Positions 56,827 through 64,000 of a DNA stretch of 64,000 nucleotides are shown piece after piece (within the stretch, counting starts at the first letter, position 1; each line of letters begins with the position of its first letter). The notes beneath the pieces were generated by a model that saw only the letters and a program-made list of their open reading frames with translations, did not search any database and was not told the DNA's origin. Source of the DNA: Burkholderiaceae bacterium (GTDB taxonomy: Bacteria > Pseudomonadota > Gammaproteobacteria > Burkholderiales > Burkholderiaceae_C); assembly GCA_030695205.1 (NCBI GenBank), contig JAUYTN010000061.1:62001-126000 (forward strand). The letters run 5' to 3'. The translations under genes and the position numbers were made by a program.

Positions 56827-57399
56827 ATGATTGGTAGATTGCAGGGGCAACTGGTGGCCAAGCACCCACCGCAGGTGCTGGTGGATTGCCACGGCGTGGG
56901 CTACGAGGTGGATGTGCCCATGAGCACCTACTACAACCTGCCCGAGGTGGGCGCAGGTGTCACGCTGCTGACGCATTTTGTGGTGCGCGAAGACGCGCAG
57001 GTGCTGTTCGGCTTTGCCACCGCCTCCGAGCGCGAGGCGTTTCGCCAGCTCATCAAAATCACCGGGGTGGGTCCGCGCATGGCGCTGTCACTGCTCAGTG
57101 GCATGAGCGTGGCCGACCTGGCCCAGGCGGTGACGCAGCAGCAGGTGGCCCGCCTGGTCAAGGTGCCAGGCATCGGCAAAAAAACCGCCGAGCGCTTGCT
57201 GCTGGAACTCAAGGGCAAGCTCGGTGCCGACATGGGGCCGAGCAGCGTGGCCACCAGCGACCACCAGCACGACATTGGCCAGGCCCTGATGGCCCTGGGC
57301 TACAACGACAAGGAAGCCGCCGCTGCGCTCAAGCTGCTGCCTGCTGACGTGGGAGTCAGCGAGGGCATCAAGCTGGCCCTGAAAAGCCTCAGCCGCTGA
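56827..57399 (+). CDS. ruvA: Holliday junction DNA helicase subunit RuvA
   Basis: RuvA binds four-way junctions and loads RuvB. The 190-residue protein starts [20 protein letters not shown] and contains [16 protein letters not shown] and [19 protein letters not shown], the two helix-hairpin-helix motifs. The C-terminal domain that touches RuvB ends ALKSLSR. ruvB is 2 kb downstream, with a carbonic-anhydrase-like gene on the opposite strand in between. No ruvC is present here. Confidence 0.97.
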   Translation: MIGRLQGQLVAKHPPQVLVDCHGVGYEVDVPMSTYYNLPEVGAGVTLLTHFVVREDAQVLFGFATASEREAFRQLIKITGVGPRMALSLLSGMSVADLAQAVTQQQVARLVKVPGIGKKTAERLLLELKGKLGADMGPSSVATSDHQHDIGQALMALGYNDKEAAAALKLLPADVGVSEGIKLALKSLSR

Positions 57400-57487
57400 G
57401 GTCTGTCCTACCCTGTCCTGGCCTTGCGCCTAACGTCCAGCCGCTGACACTCCCAGCGCTTGGTGAGGCAGCCAGTTGCCCGCTGTG

Positions 57488-59239
57488 TCAGAGCGCCTCG
57501 CGCACCGGGCGCTCATGCGTGGGTTGTGGCGGTCGGGCACTGAGCGGGAACATTTGCCCGAACAACGTGAGCTGGGCGGTGCTGAGGGTGGCGGGGGTTT
57601 TCATGACCAGCCACAGCACGTCTTCCGTGCAGGGCGGGGTGGGCAGTGAGCCCATGAACTGGAAGTACCGCAGGTCTGGGGGAAGCAGCTGTGCCACGTT
57701 CAGTGCGGCCGGTGGGAGGCGGACGCGGTCGTCGGTGTCCAGTGGCAGGTAGGTCCACAGGGTGTGGATGGCCGAATTGGCGCTGCCTACCCGCAAGGGT
57801 ATGGACAGCACCAGTTGGTCGCCGGTGTCGCTGCGGTGCCACAGTTGCACCGACATGGGGTGGGTCACGCCATTGATTGACCCCTCGCCCGGGTGCTGAA
57901 AGCGCAGCGCAGTCAGCTCGTAGCGGATGCCGCGCACCGTCAGCAGGTTGCCTGGTGCGACATCCACCTGAAGGGTGCGCCCTGTGTGCCACACCGAGGC
58001 GTCAACCGGTTCGTAGCGGATGTCGAGCGGCTCGGCCGGTCCTTGCAGCGTGGTGCTGCTGTCAATGGCGATGGGTGCTTGCCGCTGGCCTGTGGCGCAC
58101 AGTTCGTACGAGGGGCGCAGGCGGTGCCAGTGGGCGGGCCCGGTCTGGCCCCCGTAGCTCCAGCGCGGCGCGTCCAGAAACACCTCTTCGTTGCCCGACA
58201 ACTTGGCCGCTAGCGCAGCCGCCCTGGCCTTGAGTTCGTCGCGGCTGTGGCTGGCGGCTGGCTCGGTGGCGGTGGGTGAGCTTGAACCATTCAGGAGTTG
58301 GGATGGAGCCGTTGTGGCGGCAGCTCCTGCAACAGGCTGTGGCGCGGTGCGTGGCGAGCGTGCGGTACGTGCGGTGTTGGCGGGGCTTTGGGCCCGGGGC
58401 GTGCCGCCCTGTTTGGCCTCGGCGCGGCTCATGGCCTCCATGATTTTGTTGGCCAGATTCTGCATGCCGGTGTCAGCCTCCGCTGAGGCCTGTGCCTGGG
58501 TGGGGGTGCGCAGGCGCGGCGCGGGTGCGGGGCGGGGGGTGGGTGCGGCGGCTCTAGCGGGTGGCGGCGCGGGCGCAAGGGTGCTGGCGGTGGGGCTGGT
58601 TGCCGCTGCGGCGGGTGGTGCGGCTGGTGGTGTTGGCTCGGTGGGGGGGCTGCTTGGGGTGGTCGGTGCGGCTGCGGCTGCTGCCTTGGGGGGCAGACCG
58701 TTGGCGTTGGCCGCAGCAGCCTCGGCCGCGGCTCTGGCCCGGGCAATGGCGGCGAAATCGGCCACGGTGCGGGGCGGGTTGGGCAGCGCGGCAGGGCTGG
58801 GGCCTGGCGCCGGGGCGGCCGCCGTGGTTGGCGCTTGGCGCGGTGCGCGGCCAGTGGCTGTATCAGGTGCCGCGCTGGCCGCCGCCGCAGCGGCAGGCGT
58901 GCCTGAGCCAGCTTGGGGGCCTGCAGGCAGGGTCTCGGGTGGTGGTGCACTGGGCCCCAGCGAGGGACGGATGCTGCCCAGGTTGATGGTGCCCCGGGTA
59001 ATGGGCACATCGATGGGCTCAAACGGCTCGGTGGTCTGGGCCGACTGGGCGATGGCGCTTGGTGCCACCATGGGCAGCAGCACCAGTGCAGCCCACAGTC
59101 CAGCGCCCAGGCACACGTTCAGGCAGGTGTTCAGTTTCAGATGCTGGCCAGCGTTGGGGCCCTTGCGCAGGCATGCATCCACCTTGGGCCAGCGAGTGGG
59201 CCGCTGCGGGGCCAGGATGTGGTGGAATGGCAAAGGCAT
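57488..59239 (-). CDS. Carbonic anhydrase-like protein lacking zinc ligands, with long Ala/Pro-rich region
   Basis: The 583-residue protein has a signal/membrane segment at about 40-65, an Ala/Pro low-complexity region (about 95-260), a helical stretch and an alpha-carbonic anhydrase fold (about 360-570). The fold shows WSYGGQTGPAHWHRL, the INGVTHPMSV region and SLPTPPCTEDVLWLVM. Against the pattern FHFH...E.H the zinc histidines are Arg446, Gln448 and Gln465. The Glu of the second shell is Ser463 and the catalytic Thr is Pro533. It is therefore probably a non-catalytic binding protein in the periplasm. It lies between ruvA and ruvB on the opposite strand. Confidence 0.85.
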   Translation of the reverse strand: MPLPFHHILAPQRPTRWPKVDACLRKGPNAGQHLKLNTCLNVCLGAGLWAALVLLPMVAPSAIAQSAQTTEPFEPIDVPITRGTINLGSIRPSLGPSAPPPETLPAGPQAGSGTPAAAAAASAAPDTATGRAPRQAPTTAAAPAPGPSPAALPNPPRTVADFAAIARARAAAEAAAANANGLPPKAAAAAAPTTPSSPPTEPTPPAAPPAAAATSPTASTLAPAPPPARAAAPTPRPAPAPRLRTPTQAQASAEADTGMQNLANKIMEAMSRAEAKQGGTPRAQSPANTARTARSPRTAPQPVAGAAATTAPSQLLNGSSSPTATEPAASHSRDELKARAAALAAKLSGNEEVFLDAPRWSYGGQTGPAHWHRLRPSYELCATGQRQAPIAIDSSTTLQGPAEPLDIRYEPVDASVWHTGRTLQVDVAPGNLLTVRGIRYELTALRFQHPGEGSINGVTHPMSVQLWHRSDTGDQLVLSIPLRVGSANSAIHTLWTYLPLDTDDRVRLPPAALNVAQLLPPDLRYFQFMGSLPTPPCTEDVLWLVMKTPATLSTAQLTLFGQMFPLSARPPQPTHERPVREAL

Positions 59240-59374
59240 GAAGGCGTGCGGGTCGGAGGGGAGATACTAGGCTTTATCGCAGACTTTATCGGCCTGTGAG
59301 CCGCCAAGTTAACCGCTGTCCATGCGTCCGCCCCAAACGGTGCGCCGCACCGGGTGGCACCTGACGCTGTTGCC

Positions 59375-60433
59375 ATGAGCATTCAAACCGACGATTTTTC
59401 TCCGCCGCCGCCCAAGCGCATGCTGGCGGCTGTGCCCGAGTCCCCGCGAGAAGAGGCGCTGGAGCGCGCCCTGCGTCCCAAGCTGCTGGATGACTACGTG
59501 GGTCAGGCCAAGGTGCGCGAGCAGCTGGAAATTTTCATAGGTGCTGCCAAAAAGCGCAGCGAGGCGCTGGACCATGTGCTGCTGTTTGGCCCGCCGGGGT
59601 TGGGCAAGACCACGCTCAGCCACATCATCGCCCACGAGCTGGGGGTGAACCTGCGCCAGACCAGTGGCCCCGTGCTCGAAAAGCCCAAAGACCTGGCTGC
59701 GCTGCTGACCAACCTGGAGCCGAATGATGTGTTGTTCATCGACGAAATCCACCGCCTCAGCCCGGTGGTGGAAGAAATTCTGTACCCCGCGCTGGAGGAC
59801 TACCAGATCGACATCATGATTGGTGAGGGGCCTGCAGCCCGCAGCATCAAGCTCGATTTGCAGCCCTTCACCCTGGTGGGGGCCACCACGCGGGCGGGCA
59901 TGTTGACCAACCCGCTGCGCGACCGATTCGGCATCGTGGCGCGGCTGGAGTTTTACAGCGCCGAGGAGCTGGCACTGATCGTTCGGCGCAGCGCTGGGCT
60001 GCTGAATGTGGGCATGGACGAAGAAGGTGGCTTCGAGGTGGCCCGCCGAAGCCGGGGCACGCCGCGCATTGCCAACCGGCTGTTGCGCCGGGTGCGCGAT
60101 TACGCAGAGGTGAAGGGCAATGGCCGCATCACCCTGGCGGTGGCCAACCAGGCCCTGGCCATGCTGGATGTGGACCCGCAGGGCTTTGACCTGATGGATC
60201 GCAAGCTGCTGGAGGCGGTGATTCACCGCTTTGACGGCGGCCCCGTGGGGCTGGACAACATCGCGGCCAGCATTGGCGAGGAGCGCGACACCATCGAAGA
60301 TGTGATCGAGCCCTACCTCATCCAGCAGGGCTATTTGCAGCGCACGCCGCGTGGGCGCATTGCCACGCTGGCGGCGTACCGGCACCTGGGTGTGGTGCCG
60401 CCCGCCAGCCGGGGCGACCTGTTTGGCAGCTGA
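59375..60433 (+). CDS. ruvB: Holliday junction branch migration ATPase RuvB
   Basis: This AAA+ motor works with RuvA. The 352-residue protein has Walker [14 protein letters not shown], Walker B with [13 protein letters not shown], the sensor [18 protein letters not shown] and the C-terminal winged helix. Start ATG 59375 ([15 protein letters not shown]) is preferred to a GTG 21 bases upstream. Its stop touches the stop of the next gene on the opposite strand with no gap. Confidence 0.97.
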   Translation: MSIQTDDFSPPPPKRMLAAVPESPREEALERALRPKLLDDYVGQAKVREQLEIFIGAAKKRSEALDHVLLFGPPGLGKTTLSHIIAHELGVNLRQTSGPVLEKPKDLAALLTNLEPNDVLFIDEIHRLSPVVEEILYPALEDYQIDIMIGEGPAARSIKLDLQPFTLVGATTRAGMLTNPLRDRFGIVARLEFYSAEELALIVRRSAGLLNVGMDEEGGFEVARRSRGTPRIANRLLRRVRDYAEVKGNGRITLAVANQALAMLDVDPQGFDLMDRKLLEAVIHRFDGGPVGLDNIAASIGEERDTIEDVIEPYLIQQGYLQRTPRGRIATLAAYRHLGVVPPASRGDLFGS

Positions 60434-60844
60434 TCAGTACTCCAGCACACGCGGCAGGGTTTTGGCCTGCTCCACCCATTTGGTCACCTCGGTTTCGGAG
60501 GGGGTACGGCGGGTGAGTTTTTTCTGCTCGTTGACCTCGGCCATGGCAGCGGTCAAGTTGGCGGCATTGCGCCGCGACAGCTCGGGCACAGTGTTCACGC
60601 CCGCGACTTCGAGCAGCTCGGCGTACTCGGCACCCACGCCGCTGATGCGGTAGAGGTCCACCATGTTGGCAAAGCGCAGCACCTGGCCCTCGCCCAGGCC
60701 GGTTTTTTCGGCCAGGTCTTTGCGCTGTTTGGGGGTGGTGCACTGGGCCAGCAGGGTATCGGTGTCTTTGATGCCTGCGGCGCGCAGCTTGTCGCCAGTG
60801 GCTGGGCCAATGCCTTCGACGTCTTCAATTTTTCGGTTCGCCAT
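60434..60844 (-). CDS. DUF4332 helix-hairpin-helix protein
   Basis: The 136-residue protein has two helix-hairpin-helix-like units: IEDVEGIGPATGDKLRAAGI near the start, and ISGVGAEYAELLEVAGVNTVPEL in the middle. A basic C-terminus follows. The pattern suggests DNA binding, and the function is unknown. GGAG lies 9-10 bases before the ATG. The gene converges on ruvB. Confidence 0.88.
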   Translation of the reverse strand: MANRKIEDVEGIGPATGDKLRAAGIKDTDTLLAQCTTPKQRKDLAEKTGLGEGQVLRFANMVDLYRISGVGAEYAELLEVAGVNTVPELSRRNAANLTAAMAEVNEQKKLTRRTPSETEVTKWVEQAKTLPRVLEY

Positions 60845-60940
60845 GTGAGGGTTCTCCTGCAAAGGGGGTCAACAAGTGCGGGCCGTGCCCGCTGTGCAAC
60901 TGTAGCCCAGCCCCAGCTTCAGGGCATGGGCAACAGGGGT

Positions 60941-61597
60941 TCAGGTGGTGGTTTCGTCGCGGGAGGTGGTGGCTCCGGGGGCGGGTTCGAGGTGGGCGGT
61001 TTCGCCCCAGCACACCAGGCTCAGGCTGTCCGGGCTCCACAGCAGGCGGTTGATGGCGGCGTTCTTGAGCAGCCAGCTGCGGGGGGCGGCCAGGTCAAGC
61101 CCAGTGGCGGCGCGGTACATGGCGTCCAGCACCCCACCGTGGGCCACCAGTGCAATGTGCTCACCCAGGTGGCGGGCCGCCAGGGTGTTCAGGGTGTCCA
61201 GCACCCGCGCCCGCAGCACCTGGAGTGATTCGCCACCTCCTGGGGGTGCCCAGTCGGGTACCCGGGTGCGCCAGTGCAGGGCGTGCTCGGGGTGGTTGGT
61301 CTCTATTTCGGCCCACGTCAGGCCCTCCAGTGCGCCAAAGAAGCGTTCGCGCAGACCGACCTCGGGCATTGGCTGCAGGCCGTGGGCTCGGGCTACGGCC
61401 AGTGCGGTGGCGTGGGCGCGCTCCAGGTCGCTGGTGTACACCGCGGTGAAAGCGTCGGTGGCCAGGGCCTTGGACAGACGGGCCGCTTGCCAATGGCCCG
61501 CCGCGTTCAGGGGAATGTCGGTGTGGCCCTGGATGCGGGTGTCCAGGTTCCAGTCGGTTTCGCCGTGGCGGAGCACGGTCAGGCGGGTGGCATACAC
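60941..61597 (-). CDS. Histidine phosphatase family protein (phosphoglycerate mutase-like)
   Basis: The 218-residue protein has the catalytic motif LTVLRHGETDWNLDTRIQGH, the Glu in LRERFFGALEGLTW and a C-terminal His in LVAHGGVLDAMYR. It resembles GpmB/CobC-type phosphatases. The real substrate cannot be chosen from sequence; a small-molecule phosphatase is more likely than glycolytic mutase. It is divergent from the hybrid kinase. Confidence 0.9.
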   Translation of the reverse strand: MYATRLTVLRHGETDWNLDTRIQGHTDIPLNAAGHWQAARLSKALATDAFTAVYTSDLERAHATALAVARAHGLQPMPEVGLRERFFGALEGLTWAEIETNHPEHALHWRTRVPDWAPPGGGESLQVLRARVLDTLNTLAARHLGEHIALVAHGGVLDAMYRAATGLDLAAPRSWLLKNAAINRLLWSPDSLSLVCWGETAHLEPAPGATTSRDETTT

Positions 61598-61682
61598 AGT
61601 GTGGGTCCTTGCTGAGCTCGTGGGGGTTCATGGTAGCGGTTTGGTGTGGCGCCGGCTTGGCTCTACCATGCAGGGAGCGCAC

Positions 61683-63854
61683 GTGGTGTGCGCACTGGTG
61701 CCGCCCATGACGAATCCCCCCGCCAACCCCTTGCTCCACCCGACTGCGCCACTGGCGGCTGACACAGGGCCCGCATTGCCACCCTTGGCAGTGGGCGCCC
61801 TGCCCGATGCCCACAGTGCTCAGCTGTCGCTGCCTCTGGTTTTGGAGGGGCTGGGACACGGTGTGTGGGACTGGGATCTGGTCAGTGGCGCCGAGTATTT
61901 TTCGCCTCGGCTCAAGGCCATGTTTGGCTATGCCGACGAGGATGACCTGAGCCTGTCGGCTCACCTGGATGCACTCACCCACCCCGACGATGTACCGGGC
62001 ATGCAGGCCGACCGGCAGGCCCACTGGGAGGGCAGAGCGCCGCGCTACCAGAACGAGCACCGGGTGCGCCACCGCTCAGGCCGCTGGGTGTGGGTGCTGA
62101 CGCGGGGGTTGGTCATCAGCCGCGATGCCCAGGGCCTCCCGCTGCGCATGGTGGGCACACACACCGATATCACCCAGCGCAAGCAGGCCGAGCTGGACCA
62201 CCAGCACACCCGCGAGCGCCTGGAGCTGGCGCTGCAAGGGGCCAATGACGGCCTGTGGGACTGGGACATCGTGGGGGACTGCACGCACTACTCGCCACGG
62301 TTTCGGACCCTGCTGGGCTATGGGTCGGAAGAAGAGTTTGGGCAGCGTTTCAGTTTTCGCAGTCAGTTGCACCCCGATGACCTGGCCCGGGTGACCAGTG
62401 CGGTGCGTACCCACCTGCGGGGGCGAACCCCCTTGTTTGACGAAGACTACCGCTTGCGCACCCGCGATGGGAGCTACCGCTGGTTCAATGGCCGGGGCAG
62501 GTGCAGCGGTTCGGACGGCCGGGGCGGGCCTGCGCGCTTGACCGGGCACCTGACCGACATTTCGGCCCGTGTGGCATCCGACCAGGCCAGGCTTGCGCTG
62601 CAAACCCAGCTGCACGAGGCACACCAGCGCGAAGCCGTCCATGCCCTGGCCAGCCAGGTGGGGCATGAGCTGCAAGAGCTGCTGGCCGATGTCCAGACGC
62701 AGTTGCAGCAGGCCCAGGCGGCGCTGTTGGGTGGTGGGGCAGGTGCAGCCTGCGCACAAGGGGTAGAGGGTGTGCAAGGCGCGCTGCAAGCCACCGAGCG
62801 GGCGCGGCATGTGGTGTCGCAAATGCATGCCTTCGGCAGCAGCCAGACGCAGCACATGCAGCTGGTGGATCTGAGCGGGTGGGTGGTGCAGCAGTGCGCC
62901 CGCCTGCGCGCACTGGCCCCGGCGCACGCCCGGTTGGTGGAGCACGTGGGCACGGAGCCCCTGCAGGTGGTGGCCGATCATGCCCAGCTGGAGCAGGTGT
63001 TGAACAACCTGTGTTTCCATGCCTGGCAAACCGGGGCGCAGACACCAGTGCGCGTGGAGGTCTCGGTGCAAGCCGACCCGGCGGGTGGGGTTCGGTGGGT
63101 GGTCCAGGACGATGGGCCGTGCATAGCCCCCGATGCCTTGCCCCATGTGCTGGAGCCTTTTCACCCGTCGCGGCGGGCCAGTGGTCGTTTGGGCACCAGT
63201 GGGTTGGCCGTGGTGGCTCGGCTGGTGGCCGCCCACCAGGGTAGGGTGGCGGTGCACAGCCCGCCTGGGCAGGGCTGCCGGGTGGAGGTGTGGCTGCCGC
63301 GTGCGGCCGAGCCGGCACGCCCCTCCAATGGCCAGCCCCCAGGCGCACACCCCACACCGCAAGCGCCAGCCCCCCAATCAGTGGCAGCGGCTGCTCCGGT
63401 GGCACCTGCTCTGGCAACTCTGTCGCCCGCCTCACCCCAGGCACGGACGGGCTGGCACGTGGTGTACATCGATGACTACGAGGCCATGGTGTACCTCATG
63501 GTGCGCATGCTCAAAAAACGGGGTGTGCGGGTGAGTGCTTTCGAGCGTGCCTCCGATGCCCTGGCCCATGTGAAGGCTCACCCGGACGGCGTGGATCTGC
63601 TGGTAACGGACTACAACATGCCCGAGTACAGCGGCCTGGACGTGGTTCGCGAGGTGGCCCGTTGCGCACCAGGCTTGCCGGTGGTCATTGCCTCGGGCCA
63701 TGTGACGCCGGGCCTTCAGGCCCAGGCCCGTGCCGCTGGGGTGCTGGAGGTGCTCAACAAGCACGACAGTGTGGATGAACTGGCCGCCAAGCTGGCCGAC
63801 CTGTTGCACCACCTACCGTCTCGCCCTGTTGCCACCGACTTGCTTGCCCCATGA
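61683..63854 (+). CDS. Hybrid PAS-PAS histidine kinase with receiver domain; ATP-binding motifs degenerate
   Basis: The start is uncertain. GTG 61683 has GGGAG 5 bases upstream; ATG 61668 and ATG 61707 are alternatives, and the protein has about 723 residues. There are two PAS domains, each with GVWDWD or GLWDWD, HPDD and a PAC segment. A kinase segment with candidate His in QVGHELQELLADV follows, then a HATPase-like domain, an Ala/Pro linker and a C-terminal receiver (LLVTDYNMPEYSG). In the HATPase part the N-box Asn is His (NNLCFHAWQ), G1 reads DDGPCI and G2 reads GTSGLA. No membrane segment is seen. Kinase activity is doubtful. Confidence 0.85.
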   Translation: MVCALVPPMTNPPANPLLHPTAPLAADTGPALPPLAVGALPDAHSAQLSLPLVLEGLGHGVWDWDLVSGAEYFSPRLKAMFGYADEDDLSLSAHLDALTHPDDVPGMQADRQAHWEGRAPRYQNEHRVRHRSGRWVWVLTRGLVISRDAQGLPLRMVGTHTDITQRKQAELDHQHTRERLELALQGANDGLWDWDIVGDCTHYSPRFRTLLGYGSEEEFGQRFSFRSQLHPDDLARVTSAVRTHLRGRTPLFDEDYRLRTRDGSYRWFNGRGRCSGSDGRGGPARLTGHLTDISARVASDQARLALQTQLHEAHQREAVHALASQVGHELQELLADVQTQLQQAQAALLGGGAGAACAQGVEGVQGALQATERARHVVSQMHAFGSSQTQHMQLVDLSGWVVQQCARLRALAPAHARLVEHVGTEPLQVVADHAQLEQVLNNLCFHAWQTGAQTPVRVEVSVQADPAGGVRWVVQDDGPCIAPDALPHVLEPFHPSRRASGRLGTSGLAVVARLVAAHQGRVAVHSPPGQGCRVEVWLPRAAEPARPSNGQPPGAHPTPQAPAPQSVAAAAPVAPALATLSPASPQARTGWHVVYIDDYEAMVYLMVRMLKKRGVRVSAFERASDALAHVKAHPDGVDLLVTDYNMPEYSGLDVVREVARCAPGLPVVIASGHVTPGLQAQARAAGVLEVLNKHDSVDELAAKLADLLHHLPSRPVATDLLAP

Positions 63855-63877
63855 GCCTGGGACTATGGGCGCCATTG

Positions 63878-63900
63878 CCCCGGTTCTGTCTGAGCCGGGG
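63878..63900. terminator. Hairpin between convergent genes
   Basis: CCCCGG pairs with CCGGGG over an 11-base loop, midway between the stop of the hybrid kinase and the stop of the next gene. There is no T-run on either side, so termination is only possible. Confidence 0.3.
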
Positions 63901-63921
63901 TGTGTGACGCCGTGGTGGGTT

Positions 63922-64000
63922 TCAGCGTGGCACGTCGATGTCCACCCGCTGTTGGGTGCGGCTGGGGTGGGGGAAATCGGTGAGCGCGGCATCCAGCATG
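63922..64000 (-). CDS. Unidentified protein, 3' end only
   Basis: Only the last 25 codons and the stop are inside the window. They read from MLDAALTDFPHPSRTQ to the end DIDVPR. The frame stays open to the window edge and the codon choice is like the neighbours. The family cannot be named from this fragment. Confidence 0.5.
   Translation of the reverse strand, partial: MLDAALTDFPHPSRTQQRVDIDVPR

Overview
The window is about 64 kb of high-GC chromosomal DNA from a flagellated betaproteobacterium. It is most likely a member of the Burkholderiales, family Comamonadaceae (Rhodoferax/Acidovorax-like). Four things support this: the flagellar gene order, an SAH riboswitch in front of ahcY, the DUF6776-bactofilin-erpA-anmK neighbourhood, and a degenerate ~55-bp repeat of a kind I associate with this family. 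Placement below the family is inference. I found no rRNA, tRNA, CRISPR array, insertion sequence or prophage. Nearly everything is tightly packed coding sequence.

Region 1 (1-11.2 kb) is flagellar and chemotaxis DNA. The 5' part of fliD and a small flagellin gene (fliC) read leftward from a sigma-28-like promoter. motA-motB, cheY-cheZ and flhB-flhA-flhF, then a degenerate FlhG-like gene and fliA, read rightward. The last five genes are joined by overlapping stop and start codons.

Region 2 (11.3-21.8 kb) holds an MFS transporter and then a methionine-cycle cluster. ahcY lies behind an SAH riboswitch and terminator and is followed by a TlyA-type methyltransferase, metF, an RlpA-like protein and metY. 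An Old Yellow Enzyme reductase, a Nudix hydrolase and a MATE exporter complete the region.

Region 3 (21.9-30.2 kb) is housekeeping: rlmJ, divergent rplM-rpsI, a DUF6776 membrane protein, a bactofilin, erpA, anmK with an M23 peptidase, tyrS and dtd.

Region 4 (30.3-49.96 kb) is one long leftward run. Starting from phoH, it passes through a phosphoesterase, a TfoX-domain protein, a DUF2868 membrane protein, a DUF3482 GTPase and ybeY. A two-component system and the whole glycogen pathway (glgB, glgX, malQ, glgC, glgA, glgP) follow, ending at a hairpin terminator. Spacing suggests that the two-component genes and the glycogen genes are co-transcribed.

Region 5 (49.9-56.8 kb) contains two paralogous membrane histidine kinases on either side of a large lipoprotein, followed by a LuxR-type response regulator. 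Region 6 (56.8-64 kb) has ruvA and ruvB separated by a carbonic-anhydrase-like protein that has lost its zinc ligands. A DUF4332 protein, a histidine phosphatase, a hybrid kinase with damaged ATP-binding motifs and the end of an unidentified gene follow.

The most unusual signals are several apparent pseudoenzymes (carbonic anhydrase-like, FlhG-like, hybrid kinase, and a glycogen-operon kinase with an altered H-box). Others are the duplicated sensor kinases around a lipoprotein, and the repeat family that abuts start codons and in one case has inserted in frame into a gene. All calls come from reading the sequence without database searches.
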